DNA of 64,000 bases from Capsaspora owczarzaki ATCC 30864 (lineage: Eukaryota > Opisthokonta > Filasterea), in NCBI RefSeq assembly GCF_000151315.2, contig NW_011887292.1, positions 723,534 through 787,533 on the forward strand. The letters run 5' to 3'. A program made the translations under genes and the position numbers. Each line of letters opens with the position of its first letter. Position 1 is the stretch's first letter. The notes under the pieces were generated by a model. The model was given only the letters and a program-made list of their open reading frames with translations, searched no databases and was not told the origin of the DNA. Below are positions 1 through 10,214 of the stretch, piece by piece.

Positions 1-1324
1 CTGTAAGAATTTCTTTTTTTGTGTGTGATCTTGAGCGCCGAATCTGCTTTTGCGGCCAAACTTGAACGATTCGGTTTGTCGACATCATCTTTGTTCGGAT
101 TTTTTTCCTCAGGATCTGTCGTTGCCAGTCTCCCAACACCAGAGCTTTGATGTACCACGCGCTGTTCATTATGTCAAAGCGCAGAAGCACATCCAAGAGC
201 CCGCAGATTCACCGTACGTCATTTTTTCATCAGAGCAGCACTTTTTCACTCGTAAACTCATTTTTGAACGCCGTCCTGATTCGCAGATTCACCGCTCAGC
301 TGCGTCGCTGCCTTGAGATGATTTCAGACTTGGGCACTCTCTTTGAGCGTGTCACCGAACTGCAGGACACGCCGTACGATTCGTCGCAAGAATCGAACGA
401 AGCGCAGCTTGTGGAGGTAGAGATTGTCGTTGTTCTTTGTTTCGGCTCTCGTGTCTCGTGTCTCTGCATGTCTCACAACACACCATGGTCCACTTCTTTG
501 CCCGACTGTGTTTTGGCGGATGACAGCTTTGGGAATTGATGATGCCAGAACAGCAACTCTCTGCGCGCGTTTCAAACGACTGGAAGACCCTCGGCTTCCA
601 GGGTCGTGATCCCGCTACAGACTTTCGTGGCATGGGCATGCTTGGCTTGAAGCAGCTCTTGTTTTTCGCCCAGCAGCACAACACCCAGGCTCGCGGCGCG
701 TTGACCGTGTCGTGTCATCCTGAGCGCGGGTATGTTTCTTTTTTTTTTTTCTCCCTTTCCAGCAGTCCCTTTCTCCCCCTCCCCTCTCGTCCTCAAATCA
801 CTTCAAATCAATGAGGATTCTCGATGGAATTCCGACCACCAACTTTCCTGTTATGCTTGTTACTTGTTCCCCTGCTCTGCAGCTTTTCCTACGCCATTGT
901 TGGCATCAACCTTTCCAGCATGGCCGTCGAATTTTTGGACAACCCGAAACTACACGAGCTGCTGTACCATTTGAGCAATCAGCCCGAGTGCAGCAAAGAC
1001 AGCCTGGTCAACTTCAACGACTTTTACTGTGAGTGTAAATTGGTTTTTTTCCCGGCGCGCTTTCCGAGCCTTTGGTGCTGACCGACTTCCCCCCCCCCGC
1101 ATTCTTGCATTCTCTCTTTTGTCTGCACAGGCTTTTTGTTTTGCGAGTTTAGCCGGCTGTGGCGCCAAGTCAACCCAGAGAATATGCTGGCCTTCAACCA
1201 AATTCGCGATTCTCTGAAGGCGACTGTGACGCGCACCCTCGAGCACAATCTTGAAGCAGTTTCGGCAGCGATCGTTGCCATGCGTGTGCTAAACCACGAC
1301 GCTAATTCCTCGATTCAACACTAA
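1..1324 (+). CDS. ELMOD: ELMO domain protein (ELMOD1/2/3 type), ARL GTPase-activating protein, 5' partial
   Basis: ELMOD proteins act as GTPase-activating proteins for ARL2 and related small GTPases. Exons are 113-213, 287-416, 527-729, 883-1028 and 1131-1324. Bases 1-2 followed by a gtaaga donor look like the tail of an earlier exon, so the N-terminus lies outside the window. The family core is clear: WKTLGFQGRDPATDFRGMG with the invariant arginine of the ELMO domain, then SYAIVGINLSSMA and the FCEFSRLW block near the C-terminus. Phases match across all four junctions, and the C-terminal length after the ELMO core is normal for ELMOD1/2. The stop lies only 75 bp from the POLD1 stop on the other strand. 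Which of ELMOD1, 2 or 3 it corresponds to cannot be decided here. Confidence 0.9.
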
Positions 1325-1399
1325 ACGCTTTTAATTTGTGTAATCATTGTCCAAAAGAGAAAAACAAAATCAACACAATTATTTTTGAAAATGCGCGCT

Positions 1400-4300
1400 T
1401 CACCACGAGTCAAATCGCCGCACGATCTCGTGTTGATCGCTCAAGTCCTTTTGCACTTTTCGGCGCATGTAGAAAATAGGGCAATCGCAACTGTGGACGG
1501 CACACGGAGCAAATCAGAGCTGTGAGCATACAACGCAAAAAAAAAATCATCATTCCAATTGAATACGAGGAGAACTTGCCTGGTGCAAATAACCTCTTCG
1601 TGGAGACTACCCTGGCATCGTTGACACTCGGTCCAAAGGCGTGAGAATTTCATCTCGAGCGCATGCAGGCCCGCAATCTACAATGATTTTGGTCAGCGTG
1701 TGAGAAACAATGCAACCCAGCATCACGCAAAAAAACAACATGACAATGCTCGAGTTACCTCTTGTTGAAACAGTTGTGCTTCGCGTGGTTTGCAATTGCT
1801 GCACACGGCGTCCTCTGCAACATCCGCTCGTAGAACGTTAGCACTGACAACAAACAAACAAACAAACAAACAAACAAACAAAAACAAACACCCCACTCAC
1901 AAAACAACCCCACTCCCCCTGACACCACACTCACCATTCCGCGCCAAGGGCACTTTGCAACCAACACAGCGAATGCTGCGAACAGTGAATTTGCTCAATC
2001 CACCGGTGGTCGGAGTGGCAACGGCGATCGTGCGGGTGTGGTCGCCGTCGAGCAAGGTTTGCGCCCGGCTTCCGAGAATGGGCTCAAAGATACGCAGCAG
2101 AGGCTTTGACAGCTGGTTTTCCAGGTAGTAGGCAGTGTCAAGGGGCAGATTGTGCTCGAGCACGTACAGCGGATCCTCGCTCTTTTCGTACGCACGCGCG
2201 TTCTTGGCAGCGCGAATAATCACGTAAGGAACACGGTCGCCGAGCGTGGGCGCAGAGCCGGCATCGCGTTTGCGCATGCGCTCGGCGAGTTCCGCGTGTG
2301 CCTGCTTGACGGCATACGCCTTCTTTTTGCCAGCGCCGCCACCGCCAGACTTTTTGCCGCCGTCGCCCTCACCGTCGTCGTCGTCGTCGGCGGTCTTGCT
2401 CAAAGCCTTCGTGATGACCAGCTGCGAGATGTCGATGCGGTTGCAGAGCAAATCCGAGATGGTGTCTTTGGCAAACTGGACGGCGCCTTCCTTGTCGCGC
2501 TCAATCAGCAGCTTTTGGAGGCAGGTGCCAATCAGGTTTTTGACGAGCGGGCAGTTGTCGCGGCGAACCGTCTCGATACCTTTCGTGTCCATCTTGTCGT
2601 ACTTGTCCGGGTTGGTCCAGTAGAGGCCAGCGTATCGCTTCTTGTTGATGAGCAGGTACGGGAAGTACACCTTTTCAAACTCGAGCTTGATGGGCTTGAT
2701 GAATTGCGCCGAGATCAGCGCCGCGGCTTCCGTGCCCAGTTTCATGGCCGTGTGCGTGTCTGGCACACCAAACTCCACCATGACAGAGTCGGTATCACCG
2801 TAGATGACGCGCGCATCATGCTGGTAGCCATTCGCGATGGTGTACTGCTTTTCCACGGCTTCCTGCGTTTGCTTGATCATGTCGCGACCAAAGCCGGTGA
2901 CCGACGACGAAATCTCGAGGCAGGGCAGCTTGCCGACCGTCGCACCAGTAAAGCCATAGACAGAGTTTGCGCTGATCTTGAGGGCGAGCTGACGGCCGTC
3001 GAGCACGGCGCGCTTGAACTTGTCCGTTTCCTTCTTGAGGTCGTTTTTGGCGCGCTTGCGTGCCTCCAGCAAGTCTTCCAAAATCTCGGGCAGCACGCCG
3101 CGACGCAAGTTGGGCTTGACGAAAATGTGGCCCGTGGGCGTCTTGGTGCAGTCGGCCTCGCTTGGGCGGTTGCTCATGCCAGGGTTGACGAGCGTGGTGT
3201 AGCACAGGTTGTGGGCCATCATGATGGATGGGTACAGCGAGGCGAAATCGAGCGTGGCAATGGGGTTTTCATAGTAGCCGCGATTTGGCTCAATGACCGT
3301 GGCACCCTCGTACTGGGTGTCGCCACTGCCACCCGATTCGACGAACGGGATGACGAGATTTTGCTCGCGAACCTTGCGGAAGAGCTGCGACACGACCTTG
3401 ATTTGCTGGCCGCGCGAGAGGAGGTAGCTGAACGGCACTCCCGTGACACGAGCCATCTCCATGTAATTGACAACACACATGAGCTTGCCGAGCAGGCGGA
3501 GCGGCAGGTAGGCGTCCTTCAAGCAGTACACGGCCAGGCGGCGGCGCGTCTGCTCATTGCCGTTCTGCAGCTCGGAAATGTGCGAGTAGTGCACGTCTTC
3601 CTTTTGCTCGCCAAGGAAGAGCGCCGAAACGGCATTCAGCGTGTACGAGCGCAGCTTGTAGTCGCGCTGCAGGATTTGCAGGACATCGAACGGGCAGCGT
3701 CCTTCCATGGTGATGACCTTGTTCTCGCGCGTGCCGTACGCCTTGGACGAAAAAGTGGCAAATCGAACGGTCGTCTTCACGCCACGGATGCGCCCCAGGA
3801 ACGGAAACGAGGCGACTTTGAGCGTTGCGGCGCGGTTGAGAAGATAGCCCAAATCAAAGTTGATCACGTTGTAGCCAGTCACAATGTCTGCGTCGACAAC
3901 GCGGAAAAAGTCTGCCCACTTGCGCAGCAGCTCGTGCTCGGTGGCACACGCAATGACGTCCGAGCCCACAATGTTTGCGCACGTGCCGAGCGTAAAGACG
4001 TTGCGGACGAACGGCTTGGAGTTGTCGCCGTTGATGGAGACCATGTTTGCAATCTGGATGACGGGATCCACCTCAGGCTCGGGGAAGATGCCCTTGCGAC
4101 CCGCGCACTCAATGTCAAAGCTCAGAATGCGGATGGGTGCAATCTTGGACCACTCGCCTTCCGCCCCGTGCGAGATGAAGGCGTCCCACGCGACGTCGAC
4201 CTCGATCTGACAATGCGACGTGCGCGACACGGCCAGCGCCCCAGCCACCGCCGCAGCCAGGCCAGTCTTGCCAGAGCCACCAGCGCTGTCACCATAGGTG

Positions 4301-5619
4301 TTTGAAAAGAGGCTGCTGCCTTTGCCCTTCTTGCCGAACGCATCGTGGTTTTCTTCCGAGCCCTGATGCGTGCGAAGCTGCCACTTGCCAGCAGGGAGCT
4401 CAATCCACGAGCAACCCGTCACCTTGGTGTCAATCATGAAGCGCAGGACATACTCAATGTTGGTTTCGTACGTCTCAAAGGCGCGGAAGCCAAGATTCGG
4501 AACGTCCAGGCCGCGCTCGAGGATTTTGCGAGCGGCCGTCACATAGGTCGGCAGAGCAAGGGTGATGCGCACAAAAGGGAGCTTGCGATTGTTGTGAAAG
4601 TACATGATGGACTCCTTCATGACGAGCTCGACAGACAGCACCACTTCGCTCAGGTTGTCGCGCGCCACGCGTTGCTGCTGTTGCAGGTTTTGATTCAGGA
4701 CGCGCATAAAGCCAGGCAGCAGGTCTTCCGTCAAGCCAGCGGCAGGTGCGTAAAAGTACGGCAAGAAGCCATGGACGTGGCACATGACGCTGTTGCCCGC
4801 CTCGGTGACGCCGTACATGCGCAGGATGGGCACCCTGCTCGCGTCAGCACCAGGCATGCCGGCAAGATGCTCGCCCATGTACGTGTCAATCTCGAGCTGC
4901 TGGAAAATCAGCGCATCGGTCGCTGGCGAGAGCGACGGCACGGGGCGACGTAGCCAGGCACCGCTGCCACCACCACCACCGCCACCAATCGTGACAGCCT
5001 CGGAGAGCGCAGCGCTGTTGAGCTGCGTCGGATCAACGTACACGTTCTCAATGTTCTCAACGCGATTCTCGGCGAATTCCTCCTCATCGAACGCAGCCAA
5101 CTCGCTCTCGAACGAGCCGCCACCCGTTGAGGACGATCCCTTGTGCGCAAGTGCCGGTGGCTTGTTGGCTGAGCCTGTAGCAGCACCTGCGGCAGCAGAA
5201 GTAGAGGCAGCAGCGGCAGGCAACGGCGCACGCTTTGCGCTTGCAAAGGCCGACGTTTTGGCCGCGACCGGCGGCGGGGCTGCAGTCGCGGGTGCAGCCG
5301 TGGAAGAGCTCGACGGCGGTGCAGGCGTGAACTGCGTACGCGCAAAGCTGGCTGCAAACGCAGACTTGCGCGGAGGAGCAGGCGCGTCCGTCACTGTGGA
5401 TGGCGTCGTGTCCATCGGGGTTGGCGCGGCATCGTCAGTGCTCGTCTCGTACTCGATGCGGACCTTCTTGTTCATGCTCGTCTCGTTGCTCGAGCCGTCT
5501 TGGGACGCGTGAGTGTGCGTGTGGTCGGCGTTGCCACAGCAGGCATCGCTTGAGCCAGCATCGTCGATCTCGGCCATTCTGCGCTTGGTCGACGCGGGTT
5601 CCATCGGTGTAGAATCCAT
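1400..5619 (-). CDS. POLD1: DNA polymerase delta catalytic subunit
   Basis: Catalytic and proofreading subunit of the lagging-strand replicative polymerase, nuclear. Exons on the minus strand are 5619-1935, 1826-1759, 1677-1580 and 1490-1400, giving 1,313 residues against about 1,107 in human. The extra length is a disordered Ala/Ser/Thr-rich N-terminus of about 200 residues and an Asp/Gly/Lys-rich insert near residue 1,120. Exonuclease motifs: [10 protein letters not shown] (about 501), YNVINFDL (about 586) and CLKDAYLPL (about 701). Polymerase motifs: [11 protein letters not shown] (about 796), [11 protein letters not shown] (about 887) and [10 protein letters not shown] (about 942). The C-terminus holds both cysteine modules: CVGC...CSNC (CysA) and CQRC...CTSCDC (CysB, the iron-sulfur site). 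The last intron is GC-AG and the first has a very short branch-to-acceptor distance. All catalytic residues are intact. Confidence 0.97.
1848..1890 (+). repeat. (CAAA)n microsatellite in POLD1 intron 1
   Basis: About ten copies of a CAAA unit, read on the plus strand. They lie inside the first POLD1 intron (1827-1934), which is therefore TTTG-rich in the sense orientation and supplies the pyrimidine-rich stretch before the acceptor. Confidence 0.9.
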
Positions 5620-5718
5620 GACAGAATGTTGTCAGCTAGCAGGGATGAGACTTGAACACGGCAGGCAGGGAAGCAGCAGTGATGGAGAAAGCAGAAAAAA
5701 AAATGACAAAGAGGAAAA

Positions 5719-5730
5719 GTTGGCGGGAAA
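5719..5730 (+). promoter_or_regulatory. E2F/DP-like site 1
   Basis: GTTGGCGGGAAA matches the E2F/DP consensus TTTSSCGC/GCGGGAAA at its core. It is about 100 bp upstream of the POLD1 start codon and is followed 9 bp later by a second copy in the same orientation. Confidence 0.6.
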
Positions 5731-5739
5731 TTGAGCGAT

Positions 5740-5751
5740 TTTGGCGGGAAA
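5740..5751 (+). promoter_or_regulatory. E2F/DP-like site 2
   Basis: TTTGGCGGGAAA is a full match to the extended E2F consensus. It is spaced 21 bp, about two helical turns, from site 1. Confidence 0.65.
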
Positions 5752-5945
5752 TTCGTGCACAAAGACAAAAATCAAAATCCTCAACGAAAATACGACGAAA
5801 TAAAGACTAGAATGAAAACTCGAGCAAACTCAAAGTATGAAACAACTAGAGCAGAGTTGATGCGCAGAATAATGCGACCTGTGGGTTGACTGTCAATTGT
5901 GGATGAAACGGGGGTTTGAAGTCGAACGCGGGAGCAACTTGCGAA

Positions 5946-5954
5946 TTTCCCGCG
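5946..5954 (-). promoter_or_regulatory. E2F/DP-like site 3
   Basis: TTTCCCGCG is the reverse-complement form of the same core. It lies about 130 bp upstream of the RFC3 start codon. Confidence 0.5.
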
Positions 5955-6085
5955 TAGATCAAATCCACGTCGTCAGACATGCAGCATGCACTGCACAATC
6001 GAGAGCACCTCAAACTCCAGCGACACTGTTATTATTCTAAATTGTAAGCAATCGATCATCATGAATGCACTCTTCTATTTGAACC

Positions 6086-8112
6086 ATGGCGCTCTGGGTG
6101 GACAAGTACCGACCAACCAACCTCGACAAGCTGGACTACAACTTGACGCTCTCCAAGCAGCTCAAGCACTTGGTACGTCGGCACACATCAGAAAAAGCGC
6201 TTGCTTTGCTCGACATGGCGGGCTGCTGTGGATGCGGCGATCGTGTGAGATCAGCTCCCAAAACGGCGGGGAGGAAATTTTGGCGGGAAATCCGCCATCT
6301 CGCCTCACCGCGGGCGCTTGCTCGTTCAACAAGCTGTTCGACGGCTCTGTTGCCCTTAGCACATCGCAGCACAAAACCAGCTTGTTTGACGACTTTGCGC
6401 AATGCTCGCGCTGGCTCGAGACTCACCTGCGCACGCTGTTCCTGGTTTGATGCAGGTTTCTGCGGGCGACTTTCCACACATGATGGTGTACGGACCACCT
6501 GGCGCAGGCAAGAAGACCCGCGTCATGTGTCTGCTCCGAGAGCTGTACGGCCCCGGTGTTGAGAAGGTAAGGCGAGCGTGCTTCTGCTCGGGGCAACGAG
6601 CGTCGACAGTCTGTTCAAGTTGAGCTCACTCTTGTTGATGCTGGATTGATTCCCACAGCTCAAGGTTGAACATCGCACGTTCAAGGTATGTGTCATAGCG
6701 GCTGTTTTGCAAAAAGCATCCGAGTGCGAAGTTCTGACTTTTTTTTTTTTCTTTGGGTTTGTGCTGAACTCAGACTCCTAGCGATGCCAAGCTCGAAATC
6801 ATTACCATTGCGAGCAACTATCACATTGAACTCAATCCCAGGTATGACTGCTGGGTTCTGCTAGAATACGATGGAGCTTGAACGAGGAGGCAATGGATTG
6901 CGATGCTGACAGTGTTTCATGTCGTTACTCTGTTATTCTCCCTCAGCGATGCTGGTACCCAGGATCGCCTGGTTGTTCAGGACATTCTCAAAGAAATTGC
7001 CTCGAGTCATCAACTCGATACACAGACCCAGCGTTCCTTCAAAGGTAATAGCCACCCCCGAAAACCTCGAGTTGTCTGTTTTCTGCGATCGTGCCTCTCT
7101 CACTTTGTTGCTTTCCTCGTGTTGCATGCTCCAGTCGTCGTCTTGACGGAGGTGGACAAACTCTCCAAGGACGCGCAGCATGCGTTGCGTCGAACGATGG
7201 AGTTGTACGTTTCCACATGCAGGCTCATTCTCCTCTGCAACAGCACTTCCAAAGTCCTGTCTCCCATTCGCAGTCGCTGTCTCGGTATTCGAATTCCAGC
7301 CCCCACTGTTCCAGAGGTATGGGTTGTCTTCATTTTGTTGTTTTTCATGCCAGCAGACCGCTTTTTTTGGTTGTTTTTGTTTTTGCGACGAGATCACCTG
7401 ATTTCTCTCCCCCCCTCGGGTTCGTGATGGCAGATTGTCACCGTATTGCAGTCAATCGCGCGCAAGGAGGGCATTAGCGTGAGTGGCGATTTTGCGACGC
7501 GTATCGCAGAAAGCAGCGATCGCAATCTGCGAAAAGCCATTCTGTCGTTTGAAGCGTGCCGCGTGCAGCAGTATCCCTTTGTGTCCAACCAGCCCATCCA
7601 AAAGGCCGACTGGGAGGTGTATGTGGAGCAAACTGCGAGCGAAATTCTTGGCGAGCAATCTCCAAAGTGGTGAGTGTGCGGTTGTTTTTGGTTGTTCGTT
7701 CCAAACACAAAGCGCCTCAAAACGTTTTGGGGCTCATTCAATTTGGCTTGGCTCTCCTGCACCACACAGCTTGCTGGCCGTCCGTGGCCGAATGTACGAG
7801 TTGTTGAGTCACTGCATTCCTGCAGACATCATCATCAAGGTATAGTAGTTTTTGTGAAACTGACAAGTTTGATTTTGATGGAATGGCCACAAACAAGTCA
7901 ACTCACACATGAGTGATGATGATTCGCTTTAGTCCTTGACAAACGTGCTGCTGCGTTCGATCGACCGCTCACTCAAGATTGAGCTCGTCCAATGGGCCGC
8001 CACGTACGAGCATCGTCTGCAGCTCGGCAGCAAGCCCATTTTCCACCTTGAAGCCTTTGTCGCCAAGTTCATGAGCTTGTACAAGCGATACCGTCTCAAT
8101 CTGGGATACTGA
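6086..8112 (+). CDS. RFC3: Replication factor C subunit 3 (clamp loader)
   Basis: Small AAA+ subunit of the RFC complex that loads PCNA at primer ends. Nine exons: 6086-6172, 6456-6566, 6659-6685 (a 27-nt microexon), 6774-6841, 6947-7044, 7135-7316, 7434-7669, 7770-7839 and 7933-8112. They encode 352 residues; human RFC3 has 356. The start [10 protein letters not shown] matches the family N-terminus. Walker A is GPPGAGKKT (about residue 41). The Walker B region reads [20 protein letters not shown] as in other RFC3 proteins, where the motif is degenerate. The SRC motif is in PIRSRCLGI. The C-terminal collar ends [20 protein letters not shown]. It is divergent from POLD1 with E2F-like sites between them and one in intron 1 (6173-6455). 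Confidence 0.97.
6278..6290 (+). promoter_or_regulatory. E2F/DP-like site 4, in RFC3 intron 1
   Basis: TTTTGGCGGGAAA within the first intron repeats the core seen in the POLD1/RFC3 intergenic region. I saw no other GGCGGGAAA core near any other gene of the window when reading it by eye. Confidence 0.5.
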
Positions 8113-8421
8113 GGGATGCTTGCTTTGTGTTTTCGCCATCTGCATGTTTGACGATTGTTATTCTGTTGTTCGTTCAAATCGACGTTCGAGTATCACCGAT
8201 TGCCTTGCTAGCGTACATGTCAATTGCATTTTAATCTTGGTTTTTTTGGGTTGCCTGCATGCTTTGTGCGACCAAAAAGCGATGCAATTGTTTTTCGTCT
8301 TTTGTTGAAACAAGTCCTTTTTCGTTTGTGTTGTTGCGAATCAATTGGATACAGCTCTGAGATATTTATTCTTAGTCGTCAGTCGGGTTGCACCCCCCAA
8401 TTCACTCTTTTCTCTGCGCGA

Positions 8422-9916
8422 ATGGGACAAGGCAATTCGACTCCAGCAGATCAGTAAGCATCAAAAGATTGTCAAACTCAAGTTCAATTTTCTCACAACA
8501 ACCCTGGTTTTTTTTTTTTTTTCGTCAGACGAGGCTATCATTCAAGCAGCGGTGCTCAACAACATCATCATCATGGTGGCGACGGTGCTGCTGGCGCTGG
8601 TGACGCGGCCGACCCCGGTGTGATTGTCGTCAACCCAGCCGCAAGTCCGAGCGCCATCATTGCGTCGCAGATCGCTGCAGCACACGCAGCAGTCACTGGA
8701 TCTGCGTCGCTCTCTGCTGCTGATCTGGCTGCGCTCTCATCCACCGCCGAGATCCAGGCACTCCACGCACTGCCAACAGTAAGCGGCGAAGCGGACTGAC
8801 CAAAAGCGAAAGCCCCCTCTCTTCTTCCCCATTCCCTGCCCCCCCTCTCGCCTCGGGTGGCTTGCGGGGAGCGTCATAGAGTGATGCTTGCAGTTTCTGC
8901 TTGCTATCGTTGGTGTGGCTGGTCGCGAGGCCTCGGTCGCCTGGGGGCGCGCTGATGAATATCTCGCTCACTCACTCGTCATGCTGCTGTTACAGTTTCT
9001 GCCAATATTGCGAAGCGCCATTGACAACAACTGGTACCTGTCATCGCGAGACTTTGAGTCAGTGGGTATGTGAAATTCGTCAAAAAGCAAACTCCAGCAA
9101 GTCCGGAGACGCGGCATTCGATACTCATCGTTCAATTTCTGCAGATGTCCAGCTCGAGTCTTCAGCCATCATGACGTTAGCAAGTCGAACTCAGCAGCAC
9201 TTTGCGCATTTGGCCGATCGCGTGTCGTCCGAGCAGGTGAGTTATGACCCAATCTTTGTTCGCAACAAGCAAAAAGCCGGTTTGTTTCGGTTGGTCGCGC
9301 CCTGTTGCTGACCTTTTTTTTTTCTCTTTCGTGCAAATAGAACGCAATCGATGAATCCATTCGACGAACAGAGGTCGTCACCGCACGCGCATCGGCTGCG
9401 CTGGCACAACGACAGAAAAACGCCACAAGAATGGCGGGTGCTGCCGCCGAGATACAGTCCATGATCAAAACGCTCACATCACTGCAAGCGGCGACGCAAC
9501 GATTAAGCGAGTCTTGTCGGCAGTTAAATGCTCTCTTGCCGGAATCGGTGCAAGAGCCTCTGAATGGGCCGTCCCCGACTTCTGTGTTTGCTGCCACTGC
9601 GTCCAGTTTGGCGTCACCGGTGCCGACGAGCACGCCGTCTTCTGGAAGCGCGCCTGTTCGCCGCCAGTTGATTCCTCCGGCCATTGGCATTGATTTGTAT
9701 TTTGACGGGTCGTCCCCGAGGTCTCCCTCCAAGAGCCAACGCAGCTCCGCCGCTCCGTCCCCAGCTCCGAAAGTGATCGACAGGGCAAGTCCCGTGCCAG
9801 AAGCCACTCCTCCAGAGGCTCCTCCTGTTCCTCCGTCACCAGCGCCGTCTGTTGCCGATGATCCAATTGTGTTTGATGAGCTGAAAGAGGCATTGTCATC
9901 CAACATGCAAGAATAG
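8422..9916 (+). CDS. BORCS5: BLOC-1-related complex subunit 5 (myrlysin)
   Basis: BORC subunit that anchors the complex to lysosomes, where it recruits ARL8 and controls lysosome position. Exons are 8422-8453, 8529-8778, 8996-9065, 9145-9236 and 9341-9916, giving 339 residues; human has 196. The protein begins MGQGNSTPADQ, a typical N-myristoylation signal with Gly2 and Ser6, as in human BORCS5. The family core is visible as HALPTFLPILRSAIDNN (compare IPTFQPLLKGLL in human), followed by a helical region and RLSESCRQLNALLPESVQ (compare LDRLNSMLPEGERLE). Additions are a His/Gly/Ala-rich stretch after exon 1 and a Pro/Ser-rich tail of about 130 residues. The core identity is convincing although overall similarity is modest. 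Confidence 0.82.
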
Positions 9917-10214
9917 AAAAGAAAAAATTCAGTGTTATGATACAACTACAACATTTTCAACGCAACTCAAACGTAGCAAAAAGAAAATTCAACTACAAGA
10001 TCATCAATACCACTCAAGCATCGAAATAATAAGAAAGAAAAAACAAAAACAAACGGACCAAACTAAACGAGTCAAAAGGTGAAAAGACTTTTGACAGATT
10101 CCCAAAATGGCAAAAATAGGGAAGGAAATAACAAGAGAAGAATTAGATCACGAGCGACCACGAGCGAAAACAGAAAGGACGAAACCACAACTCGTCCATA
10201 TGACGATAACAACG
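9917..10214. other. Intergenic region between convergent BORCS5 and MAST genes
   Basis: A/T-rich 3' flanking sequence with several A-rich runs. It should hold the 3' UTRs and polyadenylation signals of both genes. I see no gene. Confidence 0.6.

Larger units (their letters stand above)
5620..6085. promoter_or_regulatory. Bidirectional promoter region between POLD1 and RFC3
   Basis: The two ATG codons face away from each other across 466 bp, so both promoters and 5' leaders must lie here. The stretch contains three GGCGGGAAA/TTTCCCGC type cores, listed separately, and no credible ORF. A fourth copy sits downstream in RFC3 intron 1. POLD1 and RFC3 act in the same step of DNA synthesis, so shared control is plausible, but transcription start sites are not visible from sequence alone. 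Confidence 0.8.

Noticed and set aside
2152-4305. Long open frame (717 codons) on the plus strand inside POLD1
   Set aside because: It lies antisense to the conserved polymerase and exonuclease motifs and its product resembles no family. It arises from the GC-rich codon use of POLD1.
6173-6455. Open frame through RFC3 intron 1 on the plus strand
   Set aside because: Reading through would break the conserved RFC3 N-terminus. Splicing joins QLKHL to [16 protein letters not shown], which is exactly the family pattern.
7840-7932. C/D-box-like words in RFC3 intron 8
   Set aside because: A TGATGA word and a CTGA word occur, but in the wrong order and without flanking complementary ends, so no snoRNA is supported.
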